Source of the DNA: Treponema sp. | GTDB lineage: Bacteria; Spirochaetota; Spirochaetia; Treponematales; Breznakiellaceae | Assembly: GCA_031288005.1 (NCBI GenBank) | Contig: JAITSE010000030.1 | Coordinates: 1-17,159, forward strand | Length of the DNA: 17,159 nt | Direction of reading: 5' to 3' | Part shown: positions 6,880-13,239 of the stretch, one piece after another | Layout: every line of letters starts with the position of its first letter | How positions within the stretch are numbered: the first letter of the stretch is position 1 | Program-made: the position numbers and the translations under genes | Notes under the pieces: model-generated | What the model saw: the letters and a program-made list of their open reading frames with translations, nothing else | Database searches by the model: none | Told to the model about the DNA's origin: nothing

Positions 6880-7236
6880 CCGCCAGATGACGGAACGGCG
6901 CATCTTCGCCGCCAGTTTTGGATCAGCCTCAAGGCAGTCAATTAAACGGGTAATCGCAACTGTCAGGCCGGTAACCTGCCGGGTATTTGCCAGAACCAGA
7001 ACCTTGGAATCGTAGAAAAGCCTGAGAAAACCCCTGTTTTCCGCCAGGCTGTCCAGATAAGGATCATCCCTATCCCGCACATCCAGCCGGGACATAAGGC
7101 ATTGCAGGTTCTCCATTGCCCCGATTATGGCTTTTTCTTCCTTGCTCCCGGCTTTCGCCTGGGACGCCTGTTCAGCGAGATACTTCATCTGTTCATGGAG
7201 CAGATCGTCTACAGAAACTTTATTTGCTTCATCCAT
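6841..7236 (-). CDS. Phage-cassette protein of unknown function, 131 residues
   Basis: The ATG at 7236 has AAGGAG seven bases upstream, a strong ribosome binding site like those of the neighbouring phage genes. The N-terminal half is helical and charged (DDLLHEQMKYLAEQASQAKAG) and the C-terminal part ends in basic and aromatic residues (IWRLFQFVCRFPWGR). It begins 24 bases after the end of the frameshifted tail-chaperone product. In intact siphophage and myophage clusters the tape-measure gene usually follows the chaperone; nothing of that size is here, so a large deletion probably occurred. I do not recognise the family. Confidence 0.55.
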   Translation of the reverse strand: MDEANKVSVDDLLHEQMKYLAEQASQAKAGSKEEKAIIGAMENLQCLMSRLDVRDRDDPYLDSLAENRGFLRLFYDSKVLVLANTRQVTGLTVAITRLIDCLEADPKLAAKMRRSVIWRLFQFVCRFPWGR

Positions 7237-7260
7237 AATAAAACTCCTTATTTGCAGTCC

Positions 7261-7961
7261 CTATGATTGCCCCTTAATCCGCGCTACAGCATCCGCGGAC
7301 AAGCCCAATTCAATCAGGTCCTCATCGTCAATAGATTCAACAGAATCTTTACGCTCAAAGAAACTTCTCCGCAGCCCCTCGATGGGATAGCTCATGGCCA
7401 CCTCATATATGAGGCCGATCTGCCATTCATCGAGGGCGTGGATGGTCTTACTCGCTGGCGAGACCCCCCAAATGCTCCGCCGTCCACAGGGTCATCAGCG
7501 CCCGTTTCGGCAGATACTCGCCGATCTGCTGGCGCTTCTCCCTCGTCAATGCATTCCTCAACCTTGTCACGAAAGGAATACACCTTGCCGTAAAATTCCG
7601 CAAGGAATTTCCGGCTCGGCGCCTCCGTAAAGGAAAAGAATTTGTTCATCTTTTTGGCGTTTTCGTACCATTCCGGGCCGGACACAACCAGGACATCCAG
7701 CGTAGCGGTCATAATGTTGTCGTTTTCGCTGGCCGCGTCGAAAGCCTCCACGGGCTTGTAGTTGCGCCTGTATGCGGCGATTCTGCCTATGGCAATCGTA
7801 TCTTTAGGCTTAGGGTATTTTACAGTGAAGGTTCCCCGGCTGGTTTTGATCTCCTCGGTAACATCCTTGCCCATTACCATTTTGGTAAAAAAATCGTCCT
7901 TTTCTTCTTCGGTCAGTTTTTCCACCCTCTTCTCGGTGTCGATAGCGTCAACTGTTTTCAT
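7261..7961 (-). CDS. Probable phage tail assembly chaperone, with -1 frameshift fusion
   Basis: The zero-frame product starts at ATG 7961 (GGAGG five bases upstream) and would end at TGA at 7392 after 189 residues. At 7472-7464 the minus strand reads TTTGGGGGG in zero frame (codons TTT GGG GGG). Moving back one base there opens a second frame that runs to TAG at 7263-7261, adding 67 residues (VSPASKTIHALDEWQIGLIY onward, ending in AVARIKGQS). The fusion is 233 residues. The added part reads as real protein (acidic helices, no low-complexity), whereas the zero-frame tail after the slip is Arg/Ser/Pro-rich and short. A short product plus a -1 extended product at a homopolymer slip is the hallmark of tail assembly chaperone genes, and the cassette position fits. 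A simple G-run frameshift mutation would look the same, so programmed recoding is inferred. Confidence 0.6.
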
Positions 7962-7972
7962 TCAATCCTCCG

Positions 7973-8614
7973 TTACTTCTTGTCCCAGGACAAGGCCCGC
8001 ATTGATACATTGTGCCGTACATAGGCGTTGCCTTCCGACTGCACGCCGTTGGATGTGACAATCACCCCGGTAAACTTGGCAATAGGTTTGGTTGGGTTTT
8101 TCTTGTTGTAAAACTCAAGGTAAGCGAATTTTTCAACCGCGCTACCGGTCATGAAGTCCTCGCGGTCGGGTATATTTTCTTGCAACGCCATTGCCGAATC
8201 GTTGGAGACCTTCGGCGCGTTTGTCATATTCGCGGTGTCGGATGTTATTAATGCCGCGATCTGGATAGTGCAGAGGAGGGTTTTCACCGTGTCTTCCCAT
8301 TCCTCAAAGCTCATGATCTTTGTTCTATACAGCCGCCATACAAGCTCACCGATACCCGCATCCAAATAAACACGTCTAATATACTGGTCTGCTGTCATCT
8401 TTTGACGGCGGTCATGTTCCGCCTTCTTTTCGCCGCCTTGGTTCTGCCCATCGCCACCGGGGGGATCGCCGAATGAAGCGTGAGGGTCAGCATCGAAGGA
8501 AGCGCGGGGCGGCCCGTCATTCCCCGTCTCAGGCGAATCAGTCTCCGCCTGTTCCAGCGCCGTCTCTTCTGCCTGCAACGATGCTCCGGCTTGTTCCTGC
8601 CTGTTCCTTGACAT
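7973..8614 (-). CDS. Phage-cassette protein of unknown function, 213 residues
   Basis: The ATG at 8614 has GGAGG nine bases upstream. Residues 1 to about 70 are low-complexity and rich in Gln, Glu, Gly, Asp and Pro. A folded-looking domain follows from about 73 (MTADQYIRRVYLDAGIGELV) with a hydrophobic helix (LLCTIQIAALI) and a C-terminal part (PIAKFTGVIVTSNGVQSEGN) suggestive of beta strands. The 3' end lies 11 bases before the tail chaperone gene, and the 5' end overlaps the 112-residue gene. The position just before a tail chaperone suggests a tail-tube or related structural protein, but no signature supports that, so it is left unassigned. Confidence 0.6.
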   Translation of the reverse strand: MSRNRQEQAGASLQAEETALEQAETDSPETGNDGPPRASFDADPHASFGDPPGGDGQNQGGEKKAEHDRRQKMTADQYIRRVYLDAGIGELVWRLYRTKIMSFEEWEDTVKTLLCTIQIAALITSDTANMTNAPKVSNDSAMALQENIPDREDFMTGSAVEKFAYLEFYNKKNPTKPIAKFTGVIVTSNGVQSEGNAYVRHNVSMRALSWDKK

Positions 8615-8876
8615 GGTTAATAACCTCCATAAAATCTATATTTTCATCGACCAACTCCGTGTCGATAACCGATTGCTCAATAATGTAATCCGCGTTAAAC
8701 GTGATATGCGCCCCGTGCAGTTCAACGCCGAAGTCAAGATTGAAGGTGTTGCTACGCTGGCCGTATACGGTGTCATCGAAAATCGCAAGCCCGTTCTCCT
8801 CATACAGTTTTTCAAACGACTCTTTCATGTAACTGCATACGAAAAGCCGCACAAGCTCGTAAAACTCATTCTTCAA
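8538..8876 (-). CDS. Phage-cassette protein of unknown function, 112 residues
   Basis: The frame starts at TTG 8876, overlapping the TGA of the upstream gene (…AVEE then stop at 8866), so translation is probably coupled. The sequence starts with a helical segment (FYELVRLFVCSYMKESFEKLY). It continues with FDDTVYGQRSNTFNLDFGVEL and a beta-like stretch HGAHITFNADYIIEQ, and ends in a Gly-rich tail that overlaps the next gene by 77 bases. Overlapping ends and the same strand place it in the phage structural cassette, where small head-tail joining or tail terminator proteins are common. No motif allows a firm call. Confidence 0.5.
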   Translation of the reverse strand: MKNEFYELVRLFVCSYMKESFEKLYEENGLAIFDDTVYGQRSNTFNLDFGVELHGAHITFNADYIIEQSVIDTELVDENIDFMEVINHVKEQAGTSRSIVAGRRDGAGTGGD

Positions 8877-9166
8877 CTGCGGGTTTTCCGCCCATATCTC
8901 GATAGAGATACGATCGCGGCGGCGTATAAACTGCGTAGACGCGGCCTTTCCGGTTAACCGCGTCCCGAATCGCCTTATATTTGGCCTGGGTTATCATCAT
9001 AAATCCGGGTTTTTCAAGATGGCTTTTTTCTTCCGGCGGGTTTACATAATCAGGCCCAAGCTCCACGCCGCGGATTTCAACAAGGTCCGCAAGCTCGCTT
9101 GGCTTTTCATCATCCAGCGCCGCTCGCTGCTACGACAGCCGGGAAGAGGCTTACCTGTGACTTCAC
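8866..9166 (-). pseudogene. Frameshifted phage-cassette gene
   Basis: GTG at 9166-9164 overlaps the TGA of the previous fragment (GTGA) and begins MKSQVSLFPAVVAASGAG, which hits TGA at 9112-9110. In the +1 frame, open from 9129, the sequence continues LDDEKPSELADLVEIRG and then PPEEKSHLEKPGFMMITQAK to a stop at 8866. Joining the frames between about 9129 and 9112 gives a plausible protein of about 100 residues, so a one-base insertion seems to have broken the gene. A shorter protein from GTG 9066 (66 residues) is the alternative. The family is not recognised. Confidence 0.5.
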
Positions 9167-9317
9167 GCCGTTAATGGAATTAAGGAGGAGCCGCGCAAAG
9201 GGGTGTACGATTTTCCGTTTTGGCCTTTCATTTTAACCATGCCGTCAGCAAGATGTTTCTTTGACGCCCAGGACTTCAACGCCACGGCTTCGAGCGCGGC
9301 GCGCAGTTCAGGCGCTG
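9163..9317 (-). pseudogene. 3' fragment of a phage-cassette gene, 5' end lost
   Basis: The minus frame reads APELRAALEAVALKSWASKK, then HLADGMVKMKGQNGKSY and TPLRGSSLIPLTA, and stops at TGA 9165-9163. It has no start: upstream, at about 9318, the DNA changes to the Pro/Arg-coding 41-bp repeat of a RAYT remnant. The stop overlaps the start of the next gene as in a compact phage operon. It is the truncated last part of a structural gene whose family I cannot name. Confidence 0.5.
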
Positions 9318-9451
9318 GGGTCAGACCTCGGAGACCCAGCCCCGAGGAGAAGCCCGGAGGGTCAGACCCCCGGAGACCCAGCCCCGAGGAGAAGCCCGGG
9401 GGTCAGACCCCGCAAAACCGGCCCGAAGAACCAATGCGGGGAGTTTTTTGA
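9318..9451 (+). pseudogene. 3' tail remnant of a RAYT gene with 41-bp tandem repeat
   Basis: GGGTCAGACC starts at 9318, 9359 and 9400, giving two full 41-bp copies (the first and second differ by a few bases) and a partial third. In frame they encode VRPRRPSPEEKPGG and SDPRRPSPEEKPGG, then a stop near 9451. The same VRPRRP-type basic, proline-rich tail follows the conserved end of the RAYT remnant at 9530-10178 (10107 also reads GGGTCAGACC). The segment is therefore probably the C-terminal tail of a second, almost wholly deleted RAYT gene. It marks the edge of the phage remnant. Confidence 0.5.
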
Positions 9452-9656
9452 CATAACAGAATCGTGAAACCCGTAATTTCGCGTCAAAAACTGCCAAGCA
9501 AATTGCATTGGCCAGGCCATATATGTAGTATGAGAAAGTTAAGGTTTCTTGATGATGGCGTGTGGTACGCCGTACGTTCCCGGATTAACAACCGGGAGTC
9601 TTTGTTTAGGCGGCAAAACGCATTGAGGCTGTTTGTCTTGGTGTTCCGGCAGGCTT

Positions 9657-9747
9657 GCAGTTTTTGACCTGTAAAAGCGTAAAACTTGTGGTCCGGTGTC
9701 AAGAACTGCTTAGCAATCTGTGCAACCCTACGGGTCGCACAGATTGC
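9657..9747 (+). repeat. REP element A inserted in the RAYT gene
   Basis: The element starts GCAGTTTTTGACCTGTAAAA and contains AACTGCTTA just before a long hairpin, GCAATCTGTGC (9713-9723) pairing perfectly with GCACAGATTGC (9737-9747), with an inner stem ACCC/GGGT. Its first about 60 bases are nearly identical to those of element B at 9953. RAYT coding resumes directly after it. Confidence 0.75.
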
Positions 9748-9866
9748 AGGGGCGCTGTTCGAGTTCAGGGTCAGAGCTTTGCGGCTTGAGGATGACTGGC
9801 TTGTGTTTTTTATCCGGCCAGCGGATGGGTTCGAGCTTCCCGCAATTATGAAGTGAGTAAAGCAGT

Positions 9867-10030
9867 GCAAGCCTACGGCTTGCTAGAGACCCGTGAAACC
9901 GGAGATTTCTTGGGTCTCAGCGCAGCGTTTTAACGGGATGGATGGGCGTATTGCAGTTTTTGAGCTGTAAAAGTGTAAAACTTGTGATCCAGTGTCAAAA
10001 AACTGCTTAGCAATTTGCTTCGCAAATTAC
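9867..10030 (+). repeat. REP elements B: three hairpins inserted in the RAYT gene
   Basis: Starting right after the VKQ codons: hairpin GCAAGCC (9867-9873), loop TAC, GGCTTGC (9877-9883); then GAGACCC (9886-9892) pairing with GGGTCTC (9912-9918). From 9953 comes a near copy of element A's body, GCAGTTTTTGAGCTGTAAAA, ending in AACTGCTTAG and the hairpin AATTTGC (10012-10018), loop TTC, GCAAATT (10022-10028). The body is conserved between A and B while the hairpin sequence differs, as with the other hairpin family at the window start. Confidence 0.7.
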
Positions 10031-10221
10031 AGGACACATTTGGAGGGACCGGTATTGGTCTGAGATACTGGAAGGAGAACCGACTGATGATGAGGAAGAT
10101 ATTAGGGTCAGACCCCGGAGACCTCGCCCCGTGGACCAGCCAGGAGGACCAGTGCGGGGAACCAGCCCGGAGGACTAGCCCGAAGGACCAGTGCGGGGAC
10201 AGACATCGGGAACCGATGCGG

Positions 10222-10276
10222 GGAGTTTTGAGACCGCGCAAGCGAGGTCAAAACTCCAAGCGACCCGCCAGGGTCG
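10222..10276. repeat. GCAAAACTCC-family double hairpin downstream of the RAYT remnant
   Basis: GGAGTTTT (10222-10229) pairs with AAAACTCC (10250-10257) and GACC (10232-10235) with GGTC (10246-10249). The leader AAAACTCCAAG then precedes the perfect hairpin CGACCC (10261-10266), loop GCCA, GGGTCG (10271-10276). It is the same family as at 12-809, about 9.4 kb away. Confidence 0.65.
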
Positions 10277-10307
10277 CAGGACAGACCCCAGCCATGAGAC
10301 CCAAGGA

Positions 10308-10352
10308 ACCGGAGACATGAGACTGGAAGGCCGTAGGTCTCATGTCTCCGGT
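10308..10352 (-). repeat. Perfect 16-bp hairpin just beyond the nitrogenase-like operon
   Basis: ACCGGAGACATGAGAC (10308-10323) pairs perfectly with GTCTCATGTCTCCGGT (10337-10352) across a 13-base loop. It lies 19 bases past the stop codon of the last operon gene (10372) and would be very stable in that mRNA. No U-run follows on the operon's strand, so it is not a classical intrinsic terminator. It may be a REP-type hairpin that protects or ends the transcript. Confidence 0.65.
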
Positions 10353-10371
10353 CCGCGACTTCCCCCTCCCC

Positions 10372-11883
10372 TCATCTTTCTTTTATGTAACTCGACACTT
10401 CTTTTTCGTACCAGGATTCCCGGTAAGGCAGGGGCCGGTACTTTTGCATATTTTTGTTGTACTGGCTGTTGGCGATGACCCGTTTGAGCCGGCAGGCGGC
10501 GTCAAAGGCCCCGGCATAGCCCATGTAGCTGTTGGCCGGGTTAAAAAGGGGCAGCACGGGAAGCCCGTGTTTAGCGGTGATATTGCCGCTCCCGCTGTGC
10601 ATGATGATCACATCGGGCTTGAGCCGGCGGATGAGGTTGGCCTGCTCAAAGGGATGCTGGGACGCTATATCAATCCAGGTTTCGCCCGAAAGCTCCGCGT
10701 CATCCATGACGGGTTCCACAAAGCGGTCGATGTGGTGGCCCTTGAGCCCGGCGGGAACCATGCCTAGATCCATGACAAGCTCCGCGGTAACGAAGATGCG
10801 TATCTCTCCGCCTGAAATATAGGCCCGCTTTCCCCGCAGCGCGCGGCGGCAGGGTTCCAGAGCCGCGTCCAGGGCCGCGTCCTCTTTCTCAATGAGCAAT
10901 TCCGCCCGCTCTTCAATGTGAAAGCGCTTCGCTATGTTCCTGAGCCAGCGGGCCGTGCCTTTTCTGCCTATGGGCATGGTGTCAATGAGGAAGGGTACGC
11001 CGTATTCGTCGTAAATACGCTGGAAGTAATAGTCGTCGTGGGTGCCGCAGATGCTCACGTTGAGGGCCGCGTCAAGAATCTTCCTGAAGTCCCTGGGCCG
11101 CGCGAAACACGGGAGGAAATTGACGTCCAACTCCAGCGCGGAAAGGAGCCGTGCCAGTTCCACCTCGTCCGCGCGGCCCATGGAGCCGACATTGAACACG
11201 TTGACGGTATGGGCATTCCGGTAGTTCCAAAGAAAATCGTCCAGTCTGTCCGGGACCGCCAGGCTTTCCCGCTCTATCTTTTTTCCGCTTAGGGTTTTAA
11301 GGATCCCGTTATAGACCGCGTCGTAGGCTGTGGCCATGAGGCGGGTTTTGAAGCCTTCGCAGTTCACCGCCACGAGCTCCGCGGAAACGTCCTTCTCCAG
11401 GCTTGAGAGAATCTTGTCCACATCGTCCCCTATGAGGGCCGGGACGCAGCTCGACGCGACCACGATGGCCTCGGGGCGGAATTCCCGGTCCGCGTATATC
11501 ACGGCCTCCCGGAGTTTCGCTTCCCCGCCTGAGATCACGTCAGACTCATCGAGGTTCGTTGAAATCTGGACTGTGGCGCCCTGGCCCGGGTCCCGCAGCC
11601 GCTTCATTGTTCTGACAGCTCCCGCGCCGCCCGCGGACCAGAAGCCGCATCCTATGGGGCCGTGTACTATCAGCACCGTATTCAGCAGGGTGTTCAGCAT
11701 GGACAGACTAAGGGTGAACTGGCAGCCGAAGCTCTGGCCGAAACTCCGGTCCGCCAGGTTTAAGCAGCCGCCGTCAGGCCTTCCAAGACGCTCCCTCAAC
11801 TCCGCGCAGGTTCCGCAGAACGCGGCACCGGCCTGTAGTCTGTCTTCCCTGGGCGGAGCGGCCCGCTCGATCTTTAAGGCCAT
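10372..11883 (-). CDS. Nitrogenase component 1-type oxidoreductase, alpha-like (NifD/NifE-like) subunit
   Basis: A 503-residue protein. The conserved cluster Cys positions are present: SFGCQF (C54), VHGPIGCGFWS (C79) and SSCVPALIGDD (C146), matching C62, C88 and C154 of NifD in order and spacing. TNLDESDVISGGEAKL (about 109-124) is the family block between them. C279 in SICGTHDDYY sits where NifD has the FeMo-cofactor ligand C275. At the place of NifD His442 (before the SGPYHGYDGF-like end) the sequence reads LPVLPLFNPANSYMGYAGAF, with no His aligned. It should pair with the beta-like protein and carry metal clusters, but classical Mo-cofactor binding is doubtful. The ATG at 11883 follows AAGGAGG and lies 10 bases after the beta-like gene. 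It could be a NifE-type scaffold or a group IV-type catalytic subunit; NifD of true N2 fixation is less likely. Confidence 0.85.
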   Translation of the reverse strand: MALKIERAAPPREDRLQAGAAFCGTCAELRERLGRPDGGCLNLADRSFGQSFGCQFTLSLSMLNTLLNTVLIVHGPIGCGFWSAGGAGAVRTMKRLRDPGQGATVQISTNLDESDVISGGEAKLREAVIYADREFRPEAIVVASSCVPALIGDDVDKILSSLEKDVSAELVAVNCEGFKTRLMATAYDAVYNGILKTLSGKKIERESLAVPDRLDDFLWNYRNAHTVNVFNVGSMGRADEVELARLLSALELDVNFLPCFARPRDFRKILDAALNVSICGTHDDYYFQRIYDEYGVPFLIDTMPIGRKGTARWLRNIAKRFHIEERAELLIEKEDAALDAALEPCRRALRGKRAYISGGEIRIFVTAELVMDLGMVPAGLKGHHIDRFVEPVMDDAELSGETWIDIASQHPFEQANLIRRLKPDVIIMHSGSGNITAKHGLPVLPLFNPANSYMGYAGAFDAACRLKRVIANSQYNKNMQKYRPLPYRESWYEKEVSSYIKER

Positions 11884-11893
11884 AATGCCTCCT

Positions 11894-13228
11894 TTACCTT
11901 GCCGCCATGAGCAGCGAGAAACTATCTTCCGCAAGAGACAGGCCGCCTGTAAAGCCCGCGTAGGTTTTGTTAAACACCACCCGGCTTGTAACCGGAAAAG
12001 AGACCGGCAGCAGGGGTATCCCAAGCTCCTCGGCAAAGTCCTTCTCATACGCGCTGCCGAAGATCACCGCCTGAGAAAGCGCTTCGTAGTATTGGTGATT
12101 CCGGTTCCTCTCCCAGCTTTCTGTGCAGCAGGACTTAAGCGCCTGGGCGCCTGTATTGAAGTGTACCCGGGGCTCCAGGCCGGAAGCGTAGTTTTTGAAG
12201 CGCTTCTCTAGGGCTTCCTTGTCCGCTGCGGCGGCCGGATCCGTGATCATGACGAGATGGGGAATCCAGCCCAGTTCATCGGATATGAAGGCGGCAAGGG
12301 CCGGCGCGTAATTGGAGTCCGCGGCGATAATGGCGTAACGCTGAAGGTCTATGTCGTTGTAGGTGTCGGCAATGCGTTCAAAATAATCGAAGTAGATATC
12401 CTCTTCGCTTTTTACCGCCTTAGCTATTATATCTTCGTCAATGGCAAGGGCCCCGCCGATATTTCGCAGGAATTTTTCCGTCTGGAAAAAACCTATGGGC
12501 ATCTGCTCCCGGATGAAGGGAATGCCGTGCGCTTCCTCAAAGGCTCCAGCCGAAAGAGGGGCGTACACATCGGAAAGCACGATGTTGAGGGCCGCGCTCC
12601 CGGCGCCGCGAAGATGTTCCAGGCTCTCCCCCTCGCCAATAAAAGTATTGGCCTCTACGCCGATAAGTCCAAGAGACCGTTTAATTTCCTTCAGGTTGCC
12701 TTTGTAAAAAACATCGTTCCCAGGAATAAGGCCGAACACATTTACTGTCTTATCTTTTTTTGTTTCCATCCGGGGAATGAAATTGCGGATCAGCTTTTCA
12801 AGGAGGAGATCGTAGCCGTGCTGGGAATTGCCGTTGAAACCCGGCGTCTGTACGGCCAGCACTTTTTCATCCTCGACGCCTGCCGCCGCGCCGCGTATGT
12901 CGTCCCCTATCATTTCTACCTGGCACCCTGAAACGACAACGTAGAGATCTCCGTCCATTATTTCTATGGTGGAGCGGATCTGTTCCCTCAGCCTGTCTTC
13001 GCCGCCGAAGATAATCTCCCGTTCCGCCGCGTTGCTTGACGGGGTTGACGCCGCTCCGCAGTAGCCGCCTCCCAGGTATCCCGCGCCGGCGTTTCCGCCT
13101 ATGTAGTAATTGTACGCGCAGCCCGCGCCTGCGTGAACTATAGGTATAGTCCGGCGCATGGCCCGCATCAACGCAAGCGCGCCGCCCAGGGCGCAGACAT
13201 ACCGGGGCCTGTCAACAATCGTACTCAC
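11894..13228 (-). CDS. Nitrogenase component 1-type oxidoreductase, beta-like (NifK/NifN-like) subunit
   Basis: A 444-residue protein starting at GTG 13228, with AGGA seven bases upstream and 11 bases after the cysK stop. A longer frame from 13282 overlaps cysK and is less likely. P-cluster-type cysteines are present: YVCALGG (C12), GAGCAYN (C37) and SGCQVEMIGDD (C102), with C57 between in a Gly-rich stretch. FGGEDRL at about 74-80 is the usual family block and YAGFTGGLSLAED near the end matches the component 1 beta C-terminus. NifK proteins have about 70 more N-terminal residues; this one starts almost at the first Cys. It would form a heterotetramer with the alpha-like subunit. The gene order beta then alpha is the reverse of nifDK. 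Confidence 0.85.
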   Translation of the reverse strand: MSTIVDRPRYVCALGGALALMRAMRRTIPIVHAGAGCAYNYYIGGNAGAGYLGGGYCGAASTPSSNAAEREIIFGGEDRLREQIRSTIEIMDGDLYVVVSGCQVEMIGDDIRGAAAGVEDEKVLAVQTPGFNGNSQHGYDLLLEKLIRNFIPRMETKKDKTVNVFGLIPGNDVFYKGNLKEIKRSLGLIGVEANTFIGEGESLEHLRGAGSAALNIVLSDVYAPLSAGAFEEAHGIPFIREQMPIGFFQTEKFLRNIGGALAIDEDIIAKAVKSEEDIYFDYFERIADTYNDIDLQRYAIIAADSNYAPALAAFISDELGWIPHLVMITDPAAAADKEALEKRFKNYASGLEPRVHFNTGAQALKSCCTESWERNRNHQYYEALSQAVIFGSAYEKDFAEELGIPLLPVSFPVTSRVVFNKTYAGFTGGLSLAEDSFSLLMAAR

Positions 13229-13239
13229 ATCAGCTTCCT

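Larger units (their letters stand above)
9530..10178 (+). pseudogene. REP-associated tyrosine transposase (RAYT), interrupted by two REP elements
   Basis: Three collinear pieces belong to one Y1/RAYT-type protein. 9530 to about 9652 gives MRKLRFLDDGVWYAVRSRIN, then NRESLFRRQNALRLFVLVFRQA. About 9750 to 9866 gives ALFEFRVRALRLEDDWLVFF, then IRPADGFELPAIMK, a TGA where Trp (MKWVKQ) is expected, and VKQ. About 10031 to 10178 gives GHIWRDRYWSEILEGEP followed by an acidic and then Arg/Pro-rich tail to TAG. Between the pieces lie two hairpin elements (9657-9747 and 9867-10030). The central segment between MKWVKQ and GHIW (the TFAVRFN-like part) is missing. RAYTs mobilise REP hairpins as single strands; this copy is dead. 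The family call rests on remembered sequence patterns of treponeme RAYTs and was not searched. Confidence 0.7.

Noticed and set aside
9484..9870. Minus-strand frame of 128 residues
   Set aside because: It is the antisense of the RAYT remnant and REP element A; the plus strand carries the recognisable protein blocks.
9067..10370. Retron or diversity-generating retroelement in the repeat-rich stretch
   Set aside because: No reverse transcriptase motif is present; the coding pieces match a RAYT instead.
11884..12048. Longer start of the alpha-like gene at 12048
   Set aside because: The extension overlaps the 3' end of the beta-like gene; ATG 11883 has AAGGAGG just upstream.
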